A stretch of 11,342 bases of DNA from an uncultured Clostridia bacterium (GTDB lineage Bacteria > Bacillota > Clostridia > TANB77 > CAG-508): assembly GCA_934169535.1 (NCBI GenBank), contig CAKPOC010000038.1, positions 1 through 11,342 on the forward strand, in the 5' to 3' direction. A model generated the notes under the pieces. The model saw nothing but the letters and a program-made list of their open reading frames with translations. It made no database searches and was not told the origin of the DNA. Below, piece by piece: positions 1 to 7,584 of the stretch (position 1 is the stretch's first letter; each line of letters starts with the position of its first letter). The position numbers and the translations under genes are program-made.

Positions 1-6
1 ATATTA

Positions 7-35
7 TTGCTATTTTTCATACTTTAGAGTAAAAT
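7..35 (+). promoter_or_regulatory. Possible sigma-A promoter ahead of the polysaccharide locus
   Basis: TTGCTA at 7-12 and TAAAAT at 30-35 are separated by 17 bases, matching the -35 consensus at 4 of 6 and the -10 at 5 of 6 positions. Transcription would start near 42 and leave the ribosome binding site at 51-58 in the leader. In DNA this AT-rich such matches arise often by chance, and the gene upstream is not visible, so the locus may instead be read from further upstream. Confidence 0.3.
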
Positions 36-72
36 GTAAAAGAAAAATAAAGAGGAGAAACTATTATAAAAC

Positions 73-1578
73 ATGACTTTTGAGAAAATAAAAAGTAAAA
101 TTTTAATTCAAAATTTATTATTAGCATTTATTGTGCTATGTCCAATTTTAGACATAGCAAGTTTTCTATTTAGAAAATTTTTAGGAACTAGCATTTCAAT
201 TTCAACTTTTTTAAGGCCAATAATACCAATAATTGCAGCAATATATATTTTTGCAAAAGAAAAAGACAAAAAGCCAATAATTGCAGTGGCTCTAGCATAT
301 TTTATATATGCAGTTTGCCACATGTATGTATTTTGGAGAATAAAGCCTGGCTGTGCATATAGTGATGAGTTGCATGAAATGCAATATATAATAAATTATA
401 CATTTATGATATTAAATTTAATAATCTATTGGAAATTCTTAGCGTCTAAAAATAGAAATGACGAGGTAAAGGACGAAGAAAAAGGAAGAGCAGTTTTAAA
501 AATAAGAAAATGTGCACTAATATCACTTACAATATATGTACTTTCAATATATGTGGCAATTTTAACAAAAACATCTTCATTTACATACGAAGAAACAATG
601 ACAGGCTACAAAGGCTGGTTTGAATCAGGTAATAGCATAGGCACAATAATACTACTATTACTATTTATAGTTTTGCCAATGCTTTCTAAAAAGTACGAAA
701 CAAAATACCGAATTTGGACTTTAATGATAACAATTCTTTCTGGAACATATCTTACAACTTTGCTAGGAACAAGGACAGGACTGTTTGGATTTATTGTAGT
801 AATTGGAATATATGCAGGACTTTGCATATTAAAAGGAATTTTAAATAATAAAAAATTAAACAAGAAAATAATACTAACAGTTTTGATAGCTATTGCTATA
901 ATTGCAGTAGCAGTGCTAACTTTAGGCTCAAACACATTAAAAAGAAGGAAACAGCTTAAAGAAAATGAAGATTTAATATATGACCCTAACACAAATGCAA
1001 CCGCACATGTGACAGGGGACATAATGCAAATTGTAATAAAAGCACAAAATGGTCAAATAGATGAAAACTATATGCCACAATACATGCAAGATGCATACAT
1101 TAAATTATATGAAATGGCAAATGAAAAAAACATTTCAAATACCAACATGCGTATGCTACAATTAATATATCATGCCAATTTAGTAAAAGAGCAAAACAAT
1201 ATCCCAATGCTTTTATTTGGAAATGGCTATATGTCGCATTTTTATGAGATGATATTGGAGATGGAAATTCCAGCATTTTTATATAATTTTGGAATAGTAG
1301 GATTTTTTATGTATTTTATGCCATTTTTATTTATTGCAATGTATGGAATTTACGAAGCAATAAAAAATATTAAAAGAATTTCTATCCAAGGATTGATGGC
1401 AATTGCAGGATTATGGTTTGCCATAATGGCTTCACTTTTATCAGGATATACATTTTTTAACTCGTCATCAATGATTGTAATTGTAATTTTAAGCATATTA
1501 GTAGTAAATGAAATGAAAGATTTGGACGATGAAGTAATAAAAATATATAAACCACAGAAGGGAAAAACAAATGGATAA
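73..1578 (+). CDS. O-antigen ligase/polymerase-like polytopic membrane protein
   Basis: This 501-residue integral membrane protein has about 11-12 hydrophobic segments. Nine lie between residues 12 and 290, followed by a hydrophilic, probably extracellular loop at about 290-395, and two or three more lie between 400 and 485. The motif GTRTG at 232-236 and the FGNGYMSHF stretch at 382-390 before the last helices resemble the Wzy/WaaL superfamily (O-antigen ligase-like). R234 and H389 are plausible counterparts of the Arg and His needed by WaaL enzymes, but that is inferred. Such enzymes transfer or polymerise undecaprenyl-diphosphate-linked glycans on the outer face of the membrane. The GAGGAG at 52-57 lies an unusually long 15 nt from the ATG, but an in-frame TAA at 67-69 excludes a start upstream. 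It is the first gene of the locus and overlaps the next by 8 nt. Polymerase and ligase cannot be told apart from sequence alone. Confidence 0.85.
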   Translation: MTFEKIKSKILIQNLLLAFIVLCPILDIASFLFRKFLGTSISISTFLRPIIPIIAAIYIFAKEKDKKPIIAVALAYFIYAVCHMYVFWRIKPGCAYSDELHEMQYIINYTFMILNLIIYWKFLASKNRNDEVKDEEKGRAVLKIRKCALISLTIYVLSIYVAILTKTSSFTYEETMTGYKGWFESGNSIGTIILLLLFIVLPMLSKKYETKYRIWTLMITILSGTYLTTLLGTRTGLFGFIVVIGIYAGLCILKGILNNKKLNKKIILTVLIAIAIIAVAVLTLGSNTLKRRKQLKENEDLIYDPNTNATAHVTGDIMQIVIKAQNGQIDENYMPQYMQDAYIKLYEMANEKNISNTNMRMLQLIYHANLVKEQNNIPMLLFGNGYMSHFYEMILEMEIPAFLYNFGIVGFFMYFMPFLFIAMYGIYEAIKNIKRISIQGLMAIAGLWFAIMASLLSGYTFFNSSSMIVIVILSILVVNEMKDLDDEVIKIYKPQKGKTNG

Positions 1579-2683
1579 AATAATATTCGGAATAACCGGA
1601 CTAACTTTAGGCGGAGCCGAAAGAGTCCTTGTAGACATATCGAATGAGTTATGCTCAAAATATGAAATTACAATATTTACACTATATGCAAATGGAGAAT
1701 TAGAAAAAGAGCTAAATACTAAAATAAAGTTAAAAAGCTTATATAACTTTAGATATAATGATATGTCAAAAGCAAAAAAAATAATAACACCACTAAAAGT
1801 GTTACTAACTAGCAAAAAAATATTTAAAAAATACGTAAAAGACGAAGAATACAAAGCACAAATTGCATTTTTGGAAGGCCCAATTACAAGAATTTTTAAA
1901 TATAAATCAAATGCTACAAGAATTGCATGGGTGCATAACGACATATCAAAAGTTTTTGGCAGAGGGCTAAAGTCAAAAATAAAAAGAATTTTTGACAGAA
2001 ACGTATATGAAAAATACGATAAATTAGTATTTGTAAGTATTAGCAATTTAGATAAATTTAACAAAGTTTATGATGATATGTTACTACCAAAAGAAAAAGT
2101 AATAAACAATTACATAGACGCAAGTAGAATAATTAAACTATCTAAAGAGCCTTTAAATGCAAGCATTGAAGGAGATACAACGTTTTTACAAGTTTCAAGA
2201 CTTGTTCCTCAAAAGGCAATAGATAGATTAATTAAAGTTCATTCGAAACTAGTTAATGAAGGGTATAATCACAAAATTTACATAATTGGAGATGGCCCTG
2301 AAAGGGAAAAGCTTCAAAAATTAATTGAAGAAGAAAATGTAAAAGACACATTTATTTTGCTAGGAGCTAAAAAAAATCCATACAAATATATTGTAAAAGC
2401 TGACTTTTTTTGTTTATTTTCGGCTTTTGAGGGATATCCAATGGTACTAGAGGAAGCAAAAATATTACACAAATATATTTTGGCAACAAATACATCTTCA
2501 AGGGAAGTATTAGTAAACTATCCTAAAAATTCATATATTACAGAAAACTCAGAAGAAGGAATTTATAAAGCATTAAAGAAAGCAATAAATGAAAAAAATA
2601 AACTTTTAAAATTAGAAAATTCATTTGAATATAATTCTAACAAAATAATAGAAAAAATAGAAAAAACAATAGAAGAACAGTAG
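1571..2683 (+). CDS. Glycosyltransferase, GT4 family (GT-B fold)
   Basis: This 370-residue cytosolic enzyme probably transfers a sugar from a nucleotide-sugar donor to a growing lipid-linked glycan. The N-terminal Rossmann half begins with the GGAER acceptor-side loop at residues 14-18. The C-terminal half has the usual GT4 landmarks: a VSRLVPQK strand-loop, IIGDGPERE, and near residue 290 an E-x7-E motif (EGYPMVLEE) that contacts the donor nucleotide. The length is normal for the family. The ATG lies inside the end of the preceding gene (8-nt overlap), and an AGAAGGG site within that gene precedes it, so the two are probably translationally coupled. The sugar and linkage cannot be predicted. 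The reading frame contains an A8 run at 2369-2376. Confidence 0.93.
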   Translation: MDKIIFGITGLTLGGAERVLVDISNELCSKYEITIFTLYANGELEKELNTKIKLKSLYNFRYNDMSKAKKIITPLKVLLTSKKIFKKYVKDEEYKAQIAFLEGPITRIFKYKSNATRIAWVHNDISKVFGRGLKSKIKRIFDRNVYEKYDKLVFVSISNLDKFNKVYDDMLLPKEKVINNYIDASRIIKLSKEPLNASIEGDTTFLQVSRLVPQKAIDRLIKVHSKLVNEGYNHKIYIIGDGPEREKLQKLIEEENVKDTFILLGAKKNPYKYIVKADFFCLFSAFEGYPMVLEEAKILHKYILATNTSSREVLVNYPKNSYITENSEEGIYKALKKAINEKNKLLKLENSFEYNSNKIIEKIEKTIEEQ

Positions 2684-2694
2684 GAGGAAAAGTT

Positions 2695-3594
2695 TTGAAA
2701 ATTTCTGTATTAACAGCAACATATAATAGAGCAAAACTATTAGATAAATTATATGCAAGTCTGCTTATTAACTCAAACAGTTGTCCAGAAATTCAGCTGG
2801 AATGGCTAATTATGGATGATGGCTCAACAGATGAAACTAAAACTGTTTGTCAAAATTATATGTTAGAAAAACTAATAGATGTAAAATATTTTTATCAGGA
2901 AAATACTGGAAAAATGGCAGCAATAAATGAGCTTGTAAAAAAGGCGACAGGAGATTTAATAATAGAATGTGACTCAGATGATTACTTTGCAAAAGACGCT
3001 TTTAGAATAATTGCAAACTCGATTGTTCAGGTAGAAGACATGAGAAAAGTTTATGCCTTAGTATTTCTAAAATATGACCAATCTGGCAAAAATATGGGAA
3101 ATAATTTTATAAAAGATGAATTTGCAAGCACAATGTTTGACTTATATTTTAAAGAAGGAATCACAGGAGAAAAAGCATTGGTATTTAATGCTAAAATTAG
3201 AAAACAGTTTAAATATGAGTTAGAAAACAACGAAAAATTTATAACAGAGGCAAGGCTTCATCACAAAATGGACTTGCAGTATGAGGTAATTTGTTTTAAT
3301 AAGCCAATTATGATATGTGAATATAAAAAAGATGGATATACAAAAAATATAAACAAACAATTCACTAAAAGCCCATTTGGCTATTACGAGTATTTTAAAG
3401 AAATATTTGACCAGGACATGAAATCAGTTACACTAAAAAAGAGGTTATACGTTTACAAGCATTATATATTATTTGCAACATTAACAAAAAATGAACATCC
3501 AATAAAAAATGTTAAAGGCACTTTTAATAAATGTATGGTAGCATTGTTATACTTGCCAGGAAAATTAATGACAAAATGGAAAATGAAATATTGA
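2695..3594 (+). CDS. Glycosyltransferase, GT2 family (GT-A fold)
   Basis: This 299-residue transferase most likely adds a sugar to the glycan on the cytosolic side of the membrane. The N-terminal GT-A domain opens with the typical VLTATYNR strand (residues 5-12). It has DDGSTD at 41-46 for nucleotide binding and DSDD at 93-96, the metal- and diphosphate-binding DxD-type motif. The C-terminal part (about 190-299) is basic and aromatic, as in many capsule-type GT2 enzymes, and may lie on the membrane. The start is a TTG codon, chosen because a perfect AGGAGG at 2682-2687 sits 7 nt upstream and overlaps the stop of the previous gene, and the protein then begins directly with the conserved first strand. 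The donor sugar is unknown. Confidence 0.92.
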   Translation: MKISVLTATYNRAKLLDKLYASLLINSNSCPEIQLEWLIMDDGSTDETKTVCQNYMLEKLIDVKYFYQENTGKMAAINELVKKATGDLIIECDSDDYFAKDAFRIIANSIVQVEDMRKVYALVFLKYDQSGKNMGNNFIKDEFASTMFDLYFKEGITGEKALVFNAKIRKQFKYELENNEKFITEARLHHKMDLQYEVICFNKPIMICEYKKDGYTKNINKQFTKSPFGYYEYFKEIFDQDMKSVTLKKRLYVYKHYILFATLTKNEHPIKNVKGTFNKCMVALLYLPGKLMTKWKMKY

Positions 3595-3619
3595 AAAAGA
3601 AATAGTAGTGTGTTAGAAT
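3591..3619 (+). promoter_or_regulatory. Internal promoter before the ABC transporter genes
   Basis: TTGAAA at 3591-3596, which overlaps the TGA stop of the GT2 gene, is followed after 17 bases by TAGAAT at 3614-3619. A TGT at 3611-3613 gives an extended -10 (TGnTAGAAT). Both hexamers match consensus at 5 of 6 positions. Transcription would start near 3626, leaving a leader of about 29 nt with AGAGGA at 3643-3648. The 60-nt gap here is the largest between genes of this locus, which also supports a separate start. No terminator is visible in the gap, so read-through from upstream is likely too. Confidence 0.55.
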
Positions 3620-3654
3620 ACAAAAAGTAAAACAACAAAAAGAGAGGAACAAAA

Positions 3655-4395
3655 ATGTCAAGGGAAGAAGAAAATAGAATTGTTGTTGACCATGTATACA
3701 AAGATTTTAAAATATATATGGACAAAGCTAACAGTTTAAAGGAAAAAATGTTATTTTGGAACAGAAATAGAAAAGAAGAAAGAGAAGTTTTAAAAGACAT
3801 AAACCTAACCATAAAAAATGGTGAAGCGGTTGCATTAATTGGTGTTAATGGAAGTGGAAAATCAACTTTATTAAAACTTATGACCAAAATAATTTATCCA
3901 AACAAAGGAAAAATTACAATAAACGGAAAACTAACTTCATTGTTGGAGTTGGGTGCAGGTTTCCACCCAGATTTTTCTGGTAGAGAAAACATATATTTTA
4001 ATGCTTCAATATTTGGTCTTACAAGAAAACAAATAGACGAAAGGCTAGACGACATAATCGAGTTTTCAGAGCTAGGATCTTACATAGATAACCCAGTAAG
4101 AACATATTCTTCTGGAATGTACATGAGACTTGCATTTGCAGTTGCAATAAATGTTGATGCAGATATACTACTTGTAGATGAGGTTTTAGCGGTAGGAGAT
4201 CAACACTTTCAAGAAAAATGTATAAACAAAATGAAAGAGCTAAAAGAAGAAGGAAGAACTATGGTATTTGTAACTCATAGCTTAGAAACAGTAAAAAGCT
4301 TTTGCAATAGAGCAGTTTGGCTAAGCCAAGGAGTTATAAAAATGGATGGAAATCCAGAAGAAGTAATTAAAGAATATATAAGAGAAACAACATAA
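3655..4395 (+). CDS. Polysaccharide ABC exporter, ATP-binding subunit (Wzt/TagH type)
   Basis: This 246-residue ATPase powers export of a lipid-linked polysaccharide or teichoic acid by the adjacent permease. Walker A is GVNGSGKST (63-71), the ABC signature is YSSGMYMRL (151-159), Walker B with the catalytic Glu is ILLVDEVLAVGD (171-182), and the switch His is H208. The block ELGAGFHPDFSGRENIY (98-114) and the EVLAVGD form are characteristic of the Wzt/TagH/KpsT group rather than of ABC proteins in general. The protein stops just after the nucleotide-binding domain. It lacks the C-terminal carbohydrate-binding domain found in E. coli O9a-type Wzt, so recognition of a capped chain end by this subunit is not expected. 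The start is supported by AGAGGA 6 nt upstream. The permease gene follows after 14 nt. Confidence 0.95.
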   Translation: MSREEENRIVVDHVYKDFKIYMDKANSLKEKMLFWNRNRKEEREVLKDINLTIKNGEAVALIGVNGSGKSTLLKLMTKIIYPNKGKITINGKLTSLLELGAGFHPDFSGRENIYFNASIFGLTRKQIDERLDDIIEFSELGSYIDNPVRTYSSGMYMRLAFAVAINVDADILLVDEVLAVGDQHFQEKCINKMKELKEEGRTMVFVTHSLETVKSFCNRAVWLSQGVIKMDGNPEEVIKEYIRETT

Positions 4396-4409
4396 AGGAA
4401 AGAGAAAAA

Positions 4410-5183
4410 ATGAATATTTTTAAAAACTTATATAACTATAGAGAGTTATTAAAAACGAGTGTAAAAAAGGATATTGGAGGAAAATATAAACATTCTTTTT
4501 TAGGCGTTTTATGGTCATTTATAAACCCATTATTACAAATTGCAGTTTATGCAATAATTTTCCCATTAATAATGAGAAGTAATATCGAAAATTACACAGT
4601 ATTTATGGTATGCGGACTAATTCCATGGCAGTACTTTTCTACTGTTTTAAATAGGTCATCTTTTGTGATGATTGAAAACGGAAATATTATAAAAAAGGTA
4701 TACTTTCCAAGAGAAATTTTGCCAATATCGCTTGTAACAAGTGAGGCTGTAAACTTTTTAATAACAAGTATAATTATGCTAGTATTTACACTTGTAAGTG
4801 GAATGGGAATTACAAAATATGTACTGCTATACCCATTAATTTTAGTAGTTCAATACGTATTACAATTGGGAATTGCTTTTATTCTATCAAGCGTAACCGT
4901 GTATTTCCGAGACCTTCAACATTTCATTGGAGTTGTGTTGCAATTATTTTTCTATGCAACACCAATTGTTTATTCAGTAGAAACAATACCTACTCAATAT
5001 CAATGGATATTAAAATTCAACCCAATGACATACATAATCGAGGGCTACAGAGATATACTATACAATCAATGTATGCCAAATATGAAAATGATTGGAATAA
5101 TATTAGTAATAGGAATTATAGTAACTGCAATTGGCTATTTAATTTTTAGTAAGTTACAAAAAAGATTTGCAGAGGAATTGTAA
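4410..5183 (+). CDS. Polysaccharide ABC exporter, permease subunit (Wzm/TagG type)
   Basis: This 257-residue ABC-2 family membrane subunit has about six membrane segments. Family hallmarks are visible: an N-terminal amphipathic stretch leading to SFLGVLWSFINPLLQ, GLIPWQYF, the KKVYFPREILP segment that contacts the ATPase, YFRDLQH, and FFYATPIVYS before the last helices. It would form a homodimeric channel with the preceding ATPase and move a lipid-linked glycan from the cytosolic to the outer leaflet. The ATG is preceded by an AAAGGAAAGAG site, and the 14-nt gap to the ATPase gene indicates one transcription unit. The length is typical of TagG/Wzm. The substrate cannot be told from sequence; teichoic acid, capsule-like or rhamnan-type glycans are all possible. 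Confidence 0.94.
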   Translation: MNIFKNLYNYRELLKTSVKKDIGGKYKHSFLGVLWSFINPLLQIAVYAIIFPLIMRSNIENYTVFMVCGLIPWQYFSTVLNRSSFVMIENGNIIKKVYFPREILPISLVTSEAVNFLITSIIMLVFTLVSGMGITKYVLLYPLILVVQYVLQLGIAFILSSVTVYFRDLQHFIGVVLQLFFYATPIVYSVETIPTQYQWILKFNPMTYIIEGYRDILYNQCMPNMKMIGIILVIGIIVTAIGYLIFSKLQKRFAEEL

Positions 5184-5192
5184 GGAGGAAAA

Positions 5193-7478
5193 ATGGACAA
5201 CAATTTTTTTGATTTTTCATTAGAACCAGGCAAGGAATTAAAAGAAAAAAGAGAATATCTTAATAAACAAACAGTAGTTTCAGTAGTAGTACCATTTTAT
5301 AATGACAAGCAATATATTAGACAATCGGTAAATGCAATTTTAAATCAAACATTTCCATATTATGAACTACTAATAATAGATGATGGATCAAAAGATGAAG
5401 AAAGCTTAAAAGAGCTAGAAAGTGTAGAAAAATTAGACCCAAGAATAAAGGTGTTTCACAAACAAAATGAAGGCCTCGCAGCAACAAGGGATTATGGGGC
5501 AAAGCAAGCATCAAAAGAAACAAAATATTTATTATTTGTAGATTCAGATGACCTTATTGAACCTACATTTATTGAGTGTGCATATTGGACATTAGAAACT
5601 AATAAAAAAGCCTCTTGGGCTTATACTGATGTTGTTGGCTTTGAAGGACAAGAGTATACATGGAATAAGTGGTTTGACTCCAACAGAATGAAAAAAATAA
5701 ATGATTTAGTTTCAATGAACATGATAAAAAAAGAAGATTTTTGGAGTGTTGGAGGATACGGGTTAAGAGAAAAGGGTGTAAATGAAGACTGGAACATGTG
5801 GCTTAAGTTAATTGCTAAAGGTAAATACCCGGTTAGAATGAATTTTTATGGTTTTTGGTATAGAAGAAAAGTAAATTCTGGAGAACTTTTAAAATCAAGA
5901 CAAAATAAAAAGAGATCTTTAGAAATTATTAATCAAACTGCTTCAATGATAAAAAAGAAAGTAACGGCCATACAGTATCCTAAAAAAGATGATTATAACT
6001 GGGACATACTGCTAGATAATTATGACGATGTGGTTATTCCAGAACAAAAAAACAACAATAAAATTAACATATTAATGCTTATACCATGGATGACAGTGGG
6101 CGGAGCTGATAAATTTAATTTAGACTTTTTAAGGTTAATTGACAAAAATAGATTTAATGTGACAGTAATAACTTCTGAACCACAGGTAAACGTATATAGA
6201 CAGGAATTTGAAAAATATGCAGAAGTTTTTGATTTAACAACATTTATCGACAAAAAATATTGGCTTGCTTTCTTAAATTATATAATAAAATCTAGAAATA
6301 TTAATTTTATATTTAATACAAACTCTAGATTTGGTTATGTAACTTTACCATATTTAAAAGGAAAATATCCTCAAATACCAATTATTGACTATGTACATAT
6401 GGAAGAATGGTATAACAGAAATGGCGGATATTCAAGAGATACAAGTGCAGTAGAATCTGTAATTGACAAAACATTGGTATGCAACAAAAATAGTGAAAAA
6501 ATATTGGTAGATCATTTTGGTAAAAACAAAAATGAAATAGAAACTGTATATATAGGTGTTGATGAAAGCAAATATAAGCCAGAAACACTAAACAAAGAAG
6601 AAATTTTAAGAAAATATAAAATCGAAAGTAAAAATAAGTTTATAATTAGCTATATTTGCAGAATTGCTGAACAAAAAAGACCACACTTGCTAATAAAAAT
6701 TATAAAAAGACTAAAAGAAACAAGAAACGACTTTATTTTTGTAATTGCAGGCGAAGGGTATATGTTAAATGCTATTAAAAAAGAAGTAAAAAATTATCAC
6801 TTAAACGATAACGTAGTATTTTTAGGAAATGTTACAAATACTCAAGAAATTTACAAAATAAGTGATTTAACAATAAACTGTTCTATAAAAGAGGGAGTAG
6901 CACTTACTTCTTACGAATCTTTAGCTATGGGAGTTCCTGTAGTTTCTGCTGACGTAGGTGGGCAAAAGGAATTAATAAATGAAGAAGTAGGAAAAATAGT
7001 TCCTTGCATGCAAAAGGAAGAAGAAATACTAAATTTTGTATACAAAAAAGAAGAAATCGAGAACTATGTAACTGCTATAAATGAAGTATTAAGCAATTTA
7101 GATTCTTACAAAGAAAAATGTAGACAAAGAATACTTGATGGATTTACACTAAAACAAATGAATGAAAAAATGGATCAAACAATTACTGAAATTTATAAAA
7201 ATCCTAATAAAGAAAAAATAGAAAATGGAAAAGGAATGGGCCGCAATTTAGATGTTGCAAAAGAGCTAATATGTTATTTCTTAGAAGAAAGCAATGAACA
7301 ATATAGCTGGCAATGTTTAGACTATAATTCAAATTACTATGAACTTACAAGAGAGATGGGAGTAACAAGATGGTCTAAGATAAAAGAAAGACTATGGACT
7401 ATTCCATTGTGGAGAGGATTTATAAGAGTTCTACAAAAACTTGGAATAATAAATGCTGTTAAAAAAATTGTTAAATAA
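5193..7478 (+). CDS. Two-domain glycosyltransferase, GT2-GT4 fusion
   Basis: This 761-residue protein carries two transferase modules, so it could add two successive sugars or a repeating disaccharide. The GT2 module spans about residues 27-250: VSVVVPFYN at the first strand, DDGSKD at 63-68, DSDD at 117-120 and NEDW at 197-200, where the acidic residue is the likely catalytic base. The GT4 module spans about 290-670: GGADK at 303-307 (Asp in place of the more usual Glu), YVHMEEW near 400-406, ICRIAEQKRP, VIAGEGYM, and an E-x7-E motif at E567/E575. A tail of about 90 residues ends in a basic, tryptophan-containing stretch (WSKIKERLW...) that looks like a membrane-associating amphipathic helix. 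AAGGAGG at 5182-5188 supports the start, 9 nt after the permease. It is the last gene before the terminator. Each module looks intact; donors are unknown. Confidence 0.92.
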   Translation: MDNNFFDFSLEPGKELKEKREYLNKQTVVSVVVPFYNDKQYIRQSVNAILNQTFPYYELLIIDDGSKDEESLKELESVEKLDPRIKVFHKQNEGLAATRDYGAKQASKETKYLLFVDSDDLIEPTFIECAYWTLETNKKASWAYTDVVGFEGQEYTWNKWFDSNRMKKINDLVSMNMIKKEDFWSVGGYGLREKGVNEDWNMWLKLIAKGKYPVRMNFYGFWYRRKVNSGELLKSRQNKKRSLEIINQTASMIKKKVTAIQYPKKDDYNWDILLDNYDDVVIPEQKNNNKINILMLIPWMTVGGADKFNLDFLRLIDKNRFNVTVITSEPQVNVYRQEFEKYAEVFDLTTFIDKKYWLAFLNYIIKSRNINFIFNTNSRFGYVTLPYLKGKYPQIPIIDYVHMEEWYNRNGGYSRDTSAVESVIDKTLVCNKNSEKILVDHFGKNKNEIETVYIGVDESKYKPETLNKEEILRKYKIESKNKFIISYICRIAEQKRPHLLIKIIKRLKETRNDFIFVIAGEGYMLNAIKKEVKNYHLNDNVVFLGNVTNTQEIYKISDLTINCSIKEGVALTSYESLAMGVPVVSADVGGQKELINEEVGKIVPCMQKEEEILNFVYKKEEIENYVTAINEVLSNLDSYKEKCRQRILDGFTLKQMNEKMDQTITEIYKNPNKEKIENGKGMGRNLDVAKELICYFLEESNEQYSWQCLDYNSNYYELTREMGVTRWSKIKERLWTIPLWRGFIRVLQKLGIINAVKKIVK

Positions 7479-7500
7479 GAAATTTATTACAAAAATAGAA

Positions 7501-7534
7501 AAAAAGGACAAATTAGATATTTGTCTTTTTTTTT
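7501..7534 (+). terminator. Intrinsic terminator closing the polysaccharide locus
   Basis: GACAAAT (7507-7513) pairs perfectly with ATTTGTC (7519-7525) around a five-base loop. The stem extends outward through a G-T wobble and five A-T pairs (7501-7505 with 7527-7531). It runs directly into a nine-T tract at 7526-7534. It begins 22 nt after the stop of the GT2-GT4 gene. The A-rich left arm could also work in the reverse direction, but no gene converges here. Confidence 0.88.
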
Positions 7535-7554
7535 CGAGATTTTTAGTGTATAAT
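7526..7554 (+). promoter_or_regulatory. Promoter for the glucosaminidase gene, abutting the terminator
   Basis: A perfect TATAAT lies at 7549-7554. At a 17-base spacing the -35 position (7526-7531) falls in the T tract of the terminator, so the -35 is only TTTTTT and weak. TTGTCT at 7521-7526 is a better match but at 22 bases is too far away. The start would be near 7561, with a leader of about 24 nt holding AAAGGAG at 7572-7578. The promoter call rests mainly on the -10 and on its position just after a terminator. Confidence 0.6.
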
Positions 7555-7584
7555 GTAATTAGTTTTACAGCAAAGGAGAAAGTT

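Noticed and set aside
1498..2064. Long open frame on the minus strand (188 codons)
   Set aside because: It lies opposite two well-supported glycosyltransferase-locus genes, gives a low-complexity Phe/Ser/Leu-rich product typical of AT-rich antisense, and matches no family I recognise. Other minus-strand frames look the same.
2369..2376. A8 run in the GT4 gene as a possible phase-variation tract
   Set aside because: Runs of 7-8 A or T are common across this AT-rich window and the frame is intact. There is no longer run or repeat at a gene start.
7453..7584. In-frame upstream ATG giving the glucosaminidase 44 extra residues
   Set aside because: It starts inside the GT2-GT4 gene, spans the terminator and the TATAAT, has no good ribosome binding site, and would bury the signal peptide that begins at 7585.
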